Made by a program: the position numbers and the translations under genes. The notes under the pieces were generated by a model that worked only from the letters and a program-made list of their open reading frames with translations, did not search any database and was not told the DNA's origin. A stretch of 64,000 nt of DNA. Origin: Bdellovibrionales bacterium Ga0074139. GTDB lineage: Bacteria > Bdellovibrionota > Bdellovibrionia > Bdellovibrionales > Bdellovibrionaceae. Positions within the stretch are counted from its first letter, which is position 1, and each line of letters starts with the position of its first letter. The stretch spans positions 237,062 to 301,061 of the forward strand of contig LNEB01000003.1 in the NCBI GenBank assembly GCA_001464795.1. The letters are read 5' to 3'. Below, piece by piece: positions 52,580 to 62,073 of this stretch.

Positions 52580-53611
52580 CTAAATATCACCCGGTAACAT
52601 CTGCAATCCCTCAGGATTCATCAATAGCTCAAAACCCTCCATGGGCTTACGCCCCTTTACCAAGGAATCTTGATCAGGCGTTTTTTTAATCGATTTCTGT
52701 GGATTTTCAGGATCCAAATGCAATGCCCAAAGCGTGTCAAAGCCTTCGGCAGACATGGAATACCTACCGTCACCTAAGATTAAATTTTGTGAATCCAGTG
52801 CATACATCCAACCATCCACAAACCAATTCCATATTCTAATTTGTCGATTCAAAATTTCATTACTTGTTAACAACTCCTCGGTGCTTATCCATTTCACTTG
52901 AGTTCCTGGTCGATAAAGGCTTTGGCTAAAAGGAGGCACTAAAATTCCTTGGCTATAGATTTGACCCTCAAAAAGATAAACGCCGCGAAACCAGAATGAA
53001 TTCCCTAAGCTTGGAAAAACTCGAACCCTTTCAGGAGTGTGTCCCTGAGATTCAGCAATTTTTAAGACCGCTGTTTCAGCTCTCCACTCTTGAGTTCCTG
53101 CCCAGGCAAAATAAAGAAAGGTGTAGAGAAAAATAATTTTAAGCGATGTTTTTTTATATTTTTTGATAAAGAAAAATGTCACAAGCCAGGGAGTGGTTAA
53201 TAATGGATCAACAATTGAGACCCAATCTAAGGAAAACCTGTGATTGGTAATAGGCCAAAAAATTTGTGTCCCGTAGGACGTTAATAAATCTAAAATCCAA
53301 TGGGTGCCGACTGCAAAAAAAGAAATTTTATAATATTCCAAGTAGTGCTCGCGGGATTTTTTAAAAAAAGGCCAAAATATTAACCAACATAGCCAAGCAC
53401 CCAATGGAATAAAAAAGATAGAATGAGTGAAGTGCCGATGCATGAGAGTCGCAAACAGCGGATCCGTGGAGCTTCTAAAAAAAGAATCGAGATCTGGTAA
53501 AGTGCCGCCCACAAGGCCAATGATCCAAGGTTTGATTTTTAGATCATTTGTCTTTTTAGTAGATGCTTCAGCAGAAAGTGCGCCCCAAAGAGCTTGTTAA
53601 ATCGAATCCAT
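52580..53611 (-). pseudogene. YdjM-type membrane metal-dependent hydrolase with an in-frame stop at codon 5
   Basis: The natural start appears to be the ATG at 53611: it gives MDSI, a TAA (53597-53599), then QALWGALSAE and a continuous frame into GGTLPDLDSFF and HRHFTHSIFF. MDSIT-QA is the usual opening of COG1988 membrane hydrolases, so the stop sits where Thr is expected. The rest (310 residues from a GTG at 53512) has four membrane helices, THWILDLLTSYGT and a C-terminal soluble part. Restarting at the GTG would lose about 33 residues. Sequencing error, nonsense mutation or GTG restart all remain possible. Confidence 0.75.
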
Positions 53612-53618
53612 GGCTAGC

Positions 53619-54353
53619 TCACTGTGTGGCCCCTGATCCTTTTACCGAAGATCTAGGACCAGGATTAAAATCTTCTGCCAAACTTTCACAACCTTTAATT
53701 TTTGCTAATGCCATTTTAAGATCCTTGGAGTTTTTATACTTCCAATTATGAGCAAAGCGATCCGACTTCGAGTAACTTAAAACATCTGAATTTTTGATTT
53801 TACAGCTTCCACCAAAATGATCTCGTACAGTAATGACATTTGAAGGAGTCACTAAATTAGGTGGCTCACCTCGTTTAAAGCCAAAATCAAAAACCAACGA
53901 GCCCGGGCAAGATTGCAATTGAAAACCAGAGGCTTCCTTTTCCCAAGTGCTAATGGCTGATTGTTTAATTTTACAGCCATTCTCGTTTACTAAATTTCCT
54001 GAGTTATCAATCAACCAAGTCAGCCCTGCTGAGTCTTGAATTTTTCCATCTTTAAACTGAGGCTCACCTGAAGACGGAAAAATAAAAAAACTGCGCGCTC
54101 CAGGAGCTCCTGATTTTGCTCCTTTTTTTTCTATTGCAGAGTGAACCTCAAATAAACCATTTCCAAAGAATTGAAAGTTTCGGTGAGATTGATCGGCATC
54201 ACGAAGACTTAAGCGAATAATACAATTCTTATATTTAGGACTTTGAAACTGGTGCATTCGGTAAGGCCCCAGCCTTTCGATTTGATCTTTGCAATTGGGG
54301 CTTTGGGCCCCAATTGCAAAGGGTAATAAAAAGACAAAAAGAAACTTATTCAT
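53619..54353 (-). CDS. Secreted hypothetical protein
   Basis: 244 residues with a Sec signal (FLFVFLLPFAIGAQ). Beta-rich body with Cys residues at several places (CKDQ, YKNCIIRLS, GCKIKQS, QSCPGS, GSCKIKN, GCESL), suggesting disulfides in the periplasm or outside. No family recognised. It overlaps the upstream metalloprotease-like gene by eight bases, so the two are probably one transcript, and may be a protein pair. The C-terminus is low-complexity (SSVKGSGATQ). Confidence 0.72.
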   Translation of the reverse strand: MNKFLFVFLLPFAIGAQSPNCKDQIERLGPYRMHQFQSPKYKNCIIRLSLRDADQSHRNFQFFGNGLFEVHSAIEKKGAKSGAPGARSFFIFPSSGEPQFKDGKIQDSAGLTWLIDNSGNLVNENGCKIKQSAISTWEKEASGFQLQSCPGSLVFDFGFKRGEPPNLVTPSNVITVRDHFGGSCKIKNSDVLSYSKSDRFAHNWKYKNSKDLKMALAKIKGCESLAEDFNPGPRSSVKGSGATQ

Positions 54354-55698
54354 TCAAAAAATTATAGGTTTGCTGAGGTGCAATTTCATAAATAGAACCC
54401 ACTTCAGCTGGAAGCTGAATTTTTGCTAAGCCACCTTGATTAAGTTCTAATAATTCACCTTCAAAGTTAATAGCAAAAGTTCGGTTGGCAATTTTGTAAG
54501 CTCTTTTTAATTTCTGATTCAGTTGAATATTGGATGGCTTCACGAAAGCTCTGTTATTTGTACAACCAAATTCTAATACGGATCCGCTGGTAGTCATCAA
54601 ATAACTGGTTTTGGATTCTCGTTTATAGCCATCAAGATGTAAAATGTTTCCTGCAAGCTCACCTTGAGTTAAAGCTACATCTGTTGTGTCTGCACTTTTC
54701 GGATCACAAGCAAACTTAATTTTATTGGTATAAACTCTGGCGTTCCACTGGGCTCCGCTGAACATATCCTTTAAATCAGCTTTTTGCTGGGGACTTTGAG
54801 CATTGTATTCTAAAATGGCATCCCCAGCCGTTTGGGCGATATCACCTTCATTTTTACTAAAAACATATTTAGCAGGTAAAGTTTTATCCTCAGGAAATAA
54901 AATCATGTGCTGAGCTCGCATGACAATGCGGCCCACACTTGGTGATTGTCCAAGGGGCTCGATGACGGGTTGACCTGATAAAGTGATGGAATAAAATTGG
55001 CCAGTCTGATTCATGATTAATAAAATGGGATTCTTTGAAACTCGTACAGGCGTTTCAAAAGTTTCATCCGCATAGGTTGCAGCCGAAGACATAGAATAAG
55101 CCTTCAATGCAGGATGCAAGTCCACTGCATATTTAGCAATTTGAGCGTAGGTTTCAACTGTTACAGCATAAGAGCCTTCATCAGAGATTTTATTATCACA
55201 GGCCCCGCTTAATCCTGCGCGTGGTCCTGAGCGACAAGTGATGTGCCGAAAGCCATCCATGTGACGAGCCTCGTGCATGAACACACTGGCACGGTCCAAA
55301 GCTGTATAGTTCGCCGTCAAAAGCATGGGACAAACATACATAGTGCTACCAAAACCGTAGACGTAAGCGGCCACACCTTTTGCACAGTTTCTTGGTATAT
55401 TGATGTCGTTAATTCTTTCGGTAAAATACTTGTACCAGCTACTAGAAAAACGCCCTGAAAACAGTTCGTCAGAGCTATTTTTCATGTCCGGTGAAAAAGC
55501 TGTTTTTCGCATGAACATGATACTGGCTAACAGATTTGAATTTTCTGAATTATCATAACAGAAATTTTGTCCTGCTAAGTTTCGAAATTGTTTAAAATCC
55601 TGAGCGATTTCTTGCATCTCGGATTGCGAAATACAATCATGCTGAGCCCAAGAGACCGTGCTTAAAAATAGAAACGCTAAAGTGAGTAAAGTCTTCAT
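54346..55698 (-). CDS. Secreted HExxH protein, putative zinc metalloprotease
   Basis: 450 residues with a Sec signal (LLTLAFLFLSTVSWAQ). The zinc motif HEARH is at 142-146 in SVFMHEARHMDGF, preceded by many Cys residues. An SYAVTVETYAQIAKYAV helix about 40 residues on may supply the third ligand Glu. The C-terminal ~200 residues are beta-rich, possibly a binding domain. The ATG has GGGGGA nine bases upstream. Not matched to a named peptidase family. Confidence 0.75.
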   Translation of the reverse strand: MKTLLTLAFLFLSTVSWAQHDCISQSEMQEIAQDFKQFRNLAGQNFCYDNSENSNLLASIMFMRKTAFSPDMKNSSDELFSGRFSSSWYKYFTERINDINIPRNCAKGVAAYVYGFGSTMYVCPMLLTANYTALDRASVFMHEARHMDGFRHITCRSGPRAGLSGACDNKISDEGSYAVTVETYAQIAKYAVDLHPALKAYSMSSAATYADETFETPVRVSKNPILLIMNQTGQFYSITLSGQPVIEPLGQSPSVGRIVMRAQHMILFPEDKTLPAKYVFSKNEGDIAQTAGDAILEYNAQSPQQKADLKDMFSGAQWNARVYTNKIKFACDPKSADTTDVALTQGELAGNILHLDGYKRESKTSYLMTTSGSVLEFGCTNNRAFVKPSNIQLNQKLKRAYKIANRTFAINFEGELLELNQGGLAKIQLPAEVGSIYEIAPQQTYNFLNE

Positions 55699-55788
55699 CC
55701 GTGATTTCCCCCTAATTAAAATGCTAGTTCACGAATTCAGAGGGAATCACTGTAAATCATCATTATGATACGGCTTGTCTATTAATAG

Positions 55789-56430
55789 TTATGGAAAAAG
55801 TTGCTGAAATCTTTTTTTGGCATAAGCTTTAAGCTCAGGAATTTTAAGGTTTTCAATTGTCTTTGCAAGCTCTGAAACTAAACCGGGATCATTAATTGCT
55901 CTATTGAAAAGCTCGTCAAGACTCATTCTTAAAATTGCTTTCTCGTGCATACTTTGAGTCTCATCCAGTGAATGTGGTGCCGGCACACCTTCCACTGATA
56001 ACTTGGCTGATGCAATTTCCTGAAGAGCTGAAAAACTAAGGCTTGATGACTGAGTCAGCATATACACACTTAAAATTCGCTCGTTCGCCGTTGCATTCAC
56101 AGCCAGTGCTTTTGTTTTTAATTTGTCGATTTCAAGTGCCGTCAATTTTAAAGCTTTCTCTTGAAGCAAACCTTCCTCTAGTAAACTGTCATAGCTTTTC
56201 GTATCCATGAGAGCAGCCTCTTGGCTTAACCATTCCGTTACGTCATAGGGCGTATCTGATGTCGGCTGATTTTCTGCTTTCTGTTCAGTTAGCTTGGTCA
56301 CTGGTTTAGTTTTTAGAGAATTTTTACTTTCAATGTTGAGTCTGAATAAAATGGGACTTTTTTGGCTCAAGAAAAAAGCCAATAGAACCATGAATGCCAA
56401 TAATAAAAAGCCAATAATTTTCAACTTCAT
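55789..56430 (-). CDS. Membrane-anchored hypothetical protein
   Basis: 213 residues: one N-terminal membrane helix (IIGFLLLAFMVLLAFFLS), then a mostly helical soluble region with a Thr/Lys-rich linker (about 34-65). Family unknown. It is divergent from the sodium:solute symporter gene; the shared gap is only about 40 bases. Upstream of the HExxH pair on the same strand. Confidence 0.65.
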   Translation of the reverse strand: MKLKIIGFLLLAFMVLLAFFLSQKSPILFRLNIESKNSLKTKPVTKLTEQKAENQPTSDTPYDVTEWLSQEAALMDTKSYDSLLEEGLLQEKALKLTALEIDKLKTKALAVNATANERILSVYMLTQSSSLSFSALQEIASAKLSVEGVPAPHSLDETQSMHEKAILRMSLDELFNRAINDPGLVSELAKTIENLKIPELKAYAKKRFQQLFP

Positions 56431-56471
56431 TGTAGTTGATCTTTCATTTTGTTTCCTTAGAATGCAAGAAC

Positions 56472-57839
56472 ATGATTTATTTTTTAGTCTGTTATCTTCT
56501 ATTCCAATTTAGTGTGGGCTACTGGGCCTCTCGAAGAATTAAGAACGAAACAGATTACTTACTTGCAGGTCGAAAAATTCCCACCTGGTTACTTAGCTTT
56601 TCATTATTTGCCACTTGGTTTGGCGCTGAAACTTGTATCGGAACCTCAGGGGAAGTTTACAACTTAGGCCTATCGGGTGGGCGTGCAGATCCATTTGGCT
56701 ATAGCCTTTGCCTCTTTTTTCTAGGATTTTTAATTGCTACAAAAATCTGGAATAAAAACTATTCCACCTTAGCTGATTTTTTTCATGATCGGTTCGGACT
56801 AAAAGTAGAAAAATTAGCCAGCTTCATTTTGATTATTTCCTCCCTTGTTTGGGGCGCTGCTCAGATCAGAGCCATGGGACAAATTGTTTCTGCCACCACT
56901 CAGCTTCCAGTGGATCTCACTTTATTAATAAGTTTCATCGTGGTTTTAAGCTACTGCCTTCTTGGTGGACTGATGGGAGATATTTTAACAGATTTTATTC
57001 AAGGCCTTATTCTTATGTTAGGTCTTGGGCTCATCCTTTTTTTCATTTTAAAATCCGAAGGTCTTTCAATTTTGGCCGCGCAAACACCAGAAAGATTAAG
57101 TTTGCTGTCACCTGGAGAATCCCTATGGGAAAGAATGGATCGCTGGGCCATTCCTATCCTGGGTTCTTTGATCGCCCAGGAATCCATATCAAGACTTCTT
57201 GCTACAAAGTCTGCTGAATCAGCAAAACGCTCGGCTTATAATGCCAGTTTGATTTACTTGATTGTTGGATCCATTCCCGTTTTGCTTGGCCTTATGGGGC
57301 CTACGTTATTACCAGGGCTTTTAGATAAAGAGCAATTTCTAGTGCTCCTGGGACAAAAGTATCTACCACCTATTGCCTATATGCTTCTCATCGGAGCATT
57401 ATTGTCAGCCATTCTATCATCGATTGATAGCATTTTGCTGGCCGCTGGTGGTTTGTTTTCACATAATTTAGTTATGCCTTTGATTAAAGACCCCAGTGCA
57501 AAGAAAAAATTATTGATCACTCGAGTTTGTGTGACCTTTTTAGGTCTTATTATTTATTTAATTACCCATTTTTCAGAAAGCATCTATGGATTGGTCGAAC
57601 TGGCCTCTTCCTTAGGCTCTGCGGGCCTTGTGGTCATCACTCTTTTAGGATTATGGACAAAGATTGGAACTCCATTGGCAGCCACTGTGACGCTTTTAAC
57701 AGGCCTTATTGTGTTACCTTTAGCTGAGTATGGACTGAAAGTTCCAGCTCCCTATTTATTTACCCTGTTGACGTGCCTTATTATTTATTTGCTGATTTCG
57801 GCAACTGCTTTAAAGGTAAATAACAAAGGGCTAAACTGA
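56472..57839 (+). CDS. Sodium:solute symporter family transporter
   Basis: 455 residues from the ATG at 56472 (a longer frame needs a TTG at 56436). About 13 membrane helices of the SSS family. NETDYLLAGRKIPTWLLSFSLFATWFGAETCIGTSGE is the classic first region, and SSIDSILLAAGGLFSHNL carries the sodium-site region. Substrate not predictable. The last 59 bases overlap the convergent membrane-protein gene. Confidence 0.88.
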   Translation: MIYFLVCYLLFQFSVGYWASRRIKNETDYLLAGRKIPTWLLSFSLFATWFGAETCIGTSGEVYNLGLSGGRADPFGYSLCLFFLGFLIATKIWNKNYSTLADFFHDRFGLKVEKLASFILIISSLVWGAAQIRAMGQIVSATTQLPVDLTLLISFIVVLSYCLLGGLMGDILTDFIQGLILMLGLGLILFFILKSEGLSILAAQTPERLSLLSPGESLWERMDRWAIPILGSLIAQESISRLLATKSAESAKRSAYNASLIYLIVGSIPVLLGLMGPTLLPGLLDKEQFLVLLGQKYLPPIAYMLLIGALLSAILSSIDSILLAAGGLFSHNLVMPLIKDPSAKKKLLITRVCVTFLGLIIYLITHFSESIYGLVELASSLGSAGLVVITLLGLWTKIGTPLAATVTLLTGLIVLPLAEYGLKVPAPYLFTLLTCLIIYLLISATALKVNNKGLN

Positions 57840-58629
57840 CCCAAACAGCAAAACTAAAATAGAGGCTTTTCCAAGCTATTTCATCTTTCCAATCTTGAAT
57901 GTCACGGGTCACAACCCAGCGAGAATTCAGATCCTTCAGCCCCTCAAAGAATCCCAAAAGTGGTTTTTGCTGAGCTGAATCTTCAAGAAACCTTGTGACA
58001 TACATGGGCACATCCACAGTTACCATAAATAGTACGTACAAAAAACATCCCAAAATAGCAAAACTAGCTGCTGATTTTAAAGCCCCTGATAATTCTTTGC
58101 GGACTCGAAACAAACTGATTCCAATTAAAAAATAAGTCAGGGCCCACAACGATTCTTCTATGGCATTTCCGATATAGTGAGTGCGAATCACGGCGTACCA
58201 AGAAAAAACCTCAGCAACAAATATGATAGGCACAATCCACTGTGAAAGCTTTCGAATGGAAGGTATTTTATAAGCAACAGAAATAAAGTAAAGAGCTATG
58301 GCCCACTGGGTAACAAAAGCGAGCTCCGCAATTGTGGCGACCGTTCGCCCCACCAAAACATTTGAAAACCAAGTGTCAAAAAGACAAATTCTTTGCACAT
58401 CAGCACGGGGCAAAAAAGACCTGAAGGCACAACCAAAAACATAAAAAGAAGAAAACCAAATCATGGATTCAGGCTTTAATGGAAATTGAAATATTTGAGC
58501 AAAGGACGGTCTTTGAGTTTTAAAGCGGTAAGTCCATATCCAAAAAAAGATATTCACAAGACTTACGCTAACTAAAAAGACCCACCATATCGCCACCGGA
58601 TTATCATAACTGACCCAAGTTAATTCCAT
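57781..58629 (-). CDS. Polytopic membrane protein of unknown function
   Basis: 282 residues, about seven hydrophobic segments with aromatic residues concentrated at their ends. No catalytic motif seen. Its first ~20 residues and a central HYIGNAIEESLWAL helix carry charged residues inside the membrane region. I do not recognise the family. Convergent overlap of 59 bases with the sodium:solute symporter gene. Confidence 0.68.
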   Translation of the reverse strand: MELTWVSYDNPVAIWWVFLVSVSLVNIFFWIWTYRFKTQRPSFAQIFQFPLKPESMIWFSSFYVFGCAFRSFLPRADVQRICLFDTWFSNVLVGRTVATIAELAFVTQWAIALYFISVAYKIPSIRKLSQWIVPIIFVAEVFSWYAVIRTHYIGNAIEESLWALTYFLIGISLFRVRKELSGALKSAASFAILGCFLYVLFMVTVDVPMYVTRFLEDSAQQKPLLGFFEGLKDLNSRWVVTRDIQDWKDEIAWKSLYFSFAVWVSLALCYLPLKQLPKSANK

Positions 58630-58669
58630 TTAAAAAATGTGCTTGATAATCAATAGAGATTCAAATCAA

Positions 58670-59095
58670 TTATTGAATTTGAATCATGAAATAACCAAAC
58701 CCTGACTTACGAGGCTTATAAATACTTTCAAGTTTCACAGCAGGGTTCAATTCCAAATGTAAAAACCCACGATCAAATGGCTTATCACCTAAAAAACTTT
58801 TAGCAAGAACTAGGGATTTCGATAAACTCAATTGACATGAAATTATGTATTGGTTTTGAATTGTTTTTTCAAAATTGAGAGTTCGTAGGCAGACAGGATG
58901 ACTCATTTGAATAAGCTCTGGATCACACAAAACTTCACCATTAAGATACACACAGGGAAATTGGAGTGGGCTTTCAGGTCTTGCCTGATTAAAACCTAAA
59001 ACGACCTTGGCACCACTAAAAGGAGATCGTTCACCTATAGAAAAAGCTTGGGCCTGAAGATTCACAAACATTAAAATTAAAAAAAGAGCTTTCAA
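58670..59095 (-). CDS. Small secreted protein, 141 aa
   Basis: Sec signal (LFLILMFVNLQAQA), then about 120 residues with four Cys, so probably a disulfide-bonded beta protein (FPCVYLNGEVLCDPEL, HPVCLRTL, ISCQLS). Family unknown. It lies 40 bases upstream of the membrane-protein gene on the same strand. Confidence 0.65.
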   Translation of the reverse strand: MKALFLILMFVNLQAQAFSIGERSPFSGAKVVLGFNQARPESPLQFPCVYLNGEVLCDPELIQMSHPVCLRTLNFEKTIQNQYIISCQLSLSKSLVLAKSFLGDKPFDRGFLHLELNPAVKLESIYKPRKSGFGYFMIQIQ

Positions 59096-59222
59096 CTTGA
59101 GACCCCTGTCTTAGTTTTTACCTAATTGCCGAAAAATGTCTTAAATTCAGCTCTGACTGCAAACATTTAACATCTTTTTCGGCAACTTAAAACAAGAGTG
59201 CAAACCCAAGACCAATAATGGC

Positions 59223-59936
59223 TTATCTTTTACGAGGCTCCCTTGAGGGAATTTCAACGCTGATTCTTTGCAATTGAACTTTAAAGTTGGGCTCAATTTT
59301 TTTAGAAAGAAACCTGGACAAATCCTCTAGGCCAGAGGCTGTCAATTTAACTTCAAGTCTTTCGTTTTTATCTAAGTAACTTAGGACCTCAAATAGCTCC
59401 CTTGGAATTTCTTGTCTGCTGAGGTTTAACTTTTTATTAGGCGAATGAATCTCTTGCCCTGTCGAATCAGTCACACTCATGGTAAATTCATAGCGGTTTG
59501 ATCGTTTTGCAGAGCTCATGATTTCTCGTAATGACTGTATCTCTTTTTTCCCATCACTCAAAAGTTTAAACTGAACCCCTCTAGGCGAAGTAAAAAAACC
59601 TTCTGCATTGACTTTGTCATTAAACTCAGGTCTGGCTATCGGTCGACCTTGCTCATCTCTTCTTTGCATCAACAGTCGACGAGATTCTGAGAGCTCCTCG
59701 GGACTTAGCCTTGAGTAATCATTTTTAGCATCCTTCAAAGCCGCTAAAAAAGGCCCCGCTGAGACGTTTAAGTTTTTGACTCGTGGACTGCTTCCTGTTT
59801 GCTGCCCCAGGGCATAGCTCAACTTTGCTTGTTCTGTAAAAAGTGGAGGATATAAAAAAATAAAAACATAGGTCAATAATAAACAAAAGGCAGATCCTGA
59901 GATAAAACCAACAATAAATAATTTATTTTTAATCAT
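59223..59936 (-). CDS. Single-pass membrane protein of unknown function
   Basis: 237 residues. One N-terminal helix (LFIVGFISGSAFCLLLTYVFIFLYPP) and a basic, mixed-structure soluble domain, ending in a beta-rich region (FKVQLQRISVEIPSREP). No recognised domain. Separated by 66 bases from the divergent PepSY-like/HTTM pair. Confidence 0.62.
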   Translation of the reverse strand: MIKNKLFIVGFISGSAFCLLLTYVFIFLYPPLFTEQAKLSYALGQQTGSSPRVKNLNVSAGPFLAALKDAKNDYSRLSPEELSESRRLLMQRRDEQGRPIARPEFNDKVNAEGFFTSPRGVQFKLLSDGKKEIQSLREIMSSAKRSNRYEFTMSVTDSTGQEIHSPNKKLNLSRQEIPRELFEVLSYLDKNERLEVKLTASGLEDLSRFLSKKIEPNFKVQLQRISVEIPSREPRKR

Positions 59937-60002
59937 ACCTTAAATTGAAGCTCAAAACTACCACCCTGTCCAGAGCGAAGCTCAATAAAATAGTACTATA
60001 AA

Positions 60003-60608
60003 ATGATTTACGAATGGTTATCTAAAGTGTATCAAGAAATAATGAATCCTAAAACACGGCAACAATTTATTTTTCTGCATGTTTTACTCGCTGGTTTTTT
60101 CTTGCCCGCAGCTGTCATGTTTTCCATTACAGGTGGCCTCTACACCTTTGGAATTAAAGGGGATTATAAAACTCAAACCCTCGAAGTTGCCTTTCCGACT
60201 GATTCCATTCCAAACCTCGATCAATTAATTGAATTAGCTAAAAACCAAACTCAAACTCTGCAGTTAAACCTTCCCACGGGCGAACCCTCATTAAAAAAAG
60301 TAGGGACCTCCTGGATCTTCGAGTGGACAGGGTCCCAGCGCGACATCACTATCGAACCCACTGCAACCATAGGACTTCTTAAACTGTCGAATAAAGAAAC
60401 AACATGGCATCGCTATTTTGTTCAACTTCACAAAGCCAAGGGTGGATTTGCCTTTAAAGTCATGGCAGGACTTTTAGCGGTTGCGTTCCTTTCACTTTTT
60501 TTAAGTGGAATCATGATGTCTATGGCAAGTCCCAAACTTAAAAGAGCCCTCTACTTTAGTTCAGCCTTGGGGTTCGTTGCCTTTGTTGGGCTCGCATTGC
60601 TAAGCTAA
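60003..60608 (+). CDS. PepSY-associated-type membrane protein
   Basis: 201 residues: an N-terminal helix (LHVLLAGFFLPAAVMFSITGGLYTF), a soluble region of about 90 residues with DSIPNLDQLIELAK, and a His-bearing second segment (TWHRYFVQLHKAKGGFAFKVMAGLLAVAFLSLFLSG). This PepSY_TM layout with the G-x-x-x-x-F helix end is typical of iron-reductase-like or redox-linked membrane proteins. Possible heme ligands include the His residues flanking the second segment. Translated eight bases ahead of the HTTM gene. Confidence 0.72.
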   Translation: MIYEWLSKVYQEIMNPKTRQQFIFLHVLLAGFFLPAAVMFSITGGLYTFGIKGDYKTQTLEVAFPTDSIPNLDQLIELAKNQTQTLQLNLPTGEPSLKKVGTSWIFEWTGSQRDITIEPTATIGLLKLSNKETTWHRYFVQLHKAKGGFAFKVMAGLLAVAFLSLFLSGIMMSMASPKLKRALYFSSALGFVAFVGLALLS

Positions 60609-60615
60609 TGCTTGG

Positions 60616-62070
60616 ATGTTTAAATATTTATCTCTCGATTTAAGATCTCTTGGCCTCTTTCGCATTGGCCTAGGAGGACTGCTACTATTTGACCTGCTAT
60701 TTCGTGTATTAATTGTTAACGATTTCTACACAGACGTCAGCACATTGCCAAGATCTCCACTGATCTCTGACTTTTCCAATCAGTACTTTTTTTCTTTCTT
60801 TAATATCGCAGGCAAAAGTTTTTATATTTATTTTTTATGTTTTTTATCTGGAATTTCTTATTTAAGCCTGGCCCTGGGTTACAAAACGAAGCTGGCCAAT
60901 TTGTTTTCGTGGCTATTTTTTGTTTCTTTCTCAGCTCGGGCTCCCGTTCTTTCTCACGGGGGAGATGATCTGATTCGCTTATCACTTTTATGGTTATTTT
61001 TTCTACCTTCTGAAACTCATTTCTCGATTGATAACTCCCATGAAAAAATAAAAAAAGAGACAGAAATTTTAAACCTCTCAAGCCTTGCGTTTATGCTGCA
61101 ATTAATTGCGATGTATTTCTTTACTGCTCTTCTTAAAATTCATCCTCGCTGGATGTCCGAGGGCTCTGCCATTTATTACTCTCTAGAGCTTGATCAGTTT
61201 CTCACTTCTTTTGGCCTTTTATTTCGGGAATTTGCCCCTCTGGGACTTTTAAAAGTGATGACTCAAATCACTTTTGTGGTGGAATTTCTATTTCCATTCT
61301 TTATATTTGTCCCCTATTTAAACGCAAAATTTCGACTCATCTCGATCCTGACATTTGTAATCTTTCACTTTGGGCTCTTTTTAGTTTTTAATTTAGGAAC
61401 TTTTCCCTGGATCTGCATGTTGTACTGGCTGGCTATGATTCCATCTGATTTTTGGAAAAAAAAACGTGTGGCTGTTATAGAAAGTTATTTTCAAAGATTT
61501 TCAAATCTCTCCAAGCCATCTCCTTTATTAAGTTTCAGATTTTACCATCACGCCAGTGTTCAAGCCTTAGTTGTCGTATTTTTTTCCATCGCCATGTATT
61601 GGAACGTCGCCTTACATGATGAAAACGACAAGTATCAGATCACCGGAATCCCTCATAAAATTGGCTCTGTTTTTAGGCTTCACCAACACTGGAATATGTT
61701 TGCTCCTTTTCCTGCTCTTAATGATGGCTGGGTAATGGTGGAAGGAAATCTGTTCAGTGGTAAAATTTGGGATGTTTTTCATAACAAGGAATTCACTCTT
61801 GAAAAGCCAGAGAAAGTCTCTGCCATGTTTAGTACAGCTCAGTGGCGAAAGTATTTATCTAACATAGCCACTGACGAGTATGAAAATCACAGACTTTATT
61901 TTGGTAGGTATGTTTGTAGGAATTGGAATTCCACTCGGTCAGGAAGTGAACAAGTGGATACCTTTAAAGTTTATTTTATGCTTGAAAGATCCAGGCCCCC
62001 GGGAGAGCCCAAAGCTGAAATCGAAAAGCAGTTGATCTGGGATCATTACTGCTTTTCTAAAAGAAACTAG
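60616..62070 (+). CDS. HTTM-domain membrane protein (vitamin K carboxylase-like)
   Basis: 484 residues with an HTTM membrane domain of about 300 residues: FRIGLGGLLLFDLLFR, LSHGGDDLIRLSLLWLFFLP, LLKIHPRWMSEGSAIYYSLE and LRFHL-type helix patterns match the gamma-carboxylase-like HTTM family. The remaining ~150 residues are soluble, with a WNMFAPFPALNDGWVMVEG motif. HTTM proteins act on unknown membrane substrates in bacteria. Its 3' end is three bases from the stop of the convergent gene. Confidence 0.83.
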   Translation: MFKYLSLDLRSLGLFRIGLGGLLLFDLLFRVLIVNDFYTDVSTLPRSPLISDFSNQYFFSFFNIAGKSFYIYFLCFLSGISYLSLALGYKTKLANLFSWLFFVSFSARAPVLSHGGDDLIRLSLLWLFFLPSETHFSIDNSHEKIKKETEILNLSSLAFMLQLIAMYFFTALLKIHPRWMSEGSAIYYSLELDQFLTSFGLLFREFAPLGLLKVMTQITFVVEFLFPFFIFVPYLNAKFRLISILTFVIFHFGLFLVFNLGTFPWICMLYWLAMIPSDFWKKKRVAVIESYFQRFSNLSKPSPLLSFRFYHHASVQALVVVFFSIAMYWNVALHDENDKYQITGIPHKIGSVFRLHQHWNMFAPFPALNDGWVMVEGNLFSGKIWDVFHNKEFTLEKPEKVSAMFSTAQWRKYLSNIATDEYENHRLYFGRYVCRNWNSTRSGSEQVDTFKVYFMLERSRPPGEPKAEIEKQLIWDHYCFSKRN

Positions 62071-62073
62071 GAA

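Noticed and set aside
53563..53751. Plus-strand open frame over the hydrolase/secreted-protein junction
   Set aside because: Antisense to two better supported minus-strand genes; low-complexity translation.
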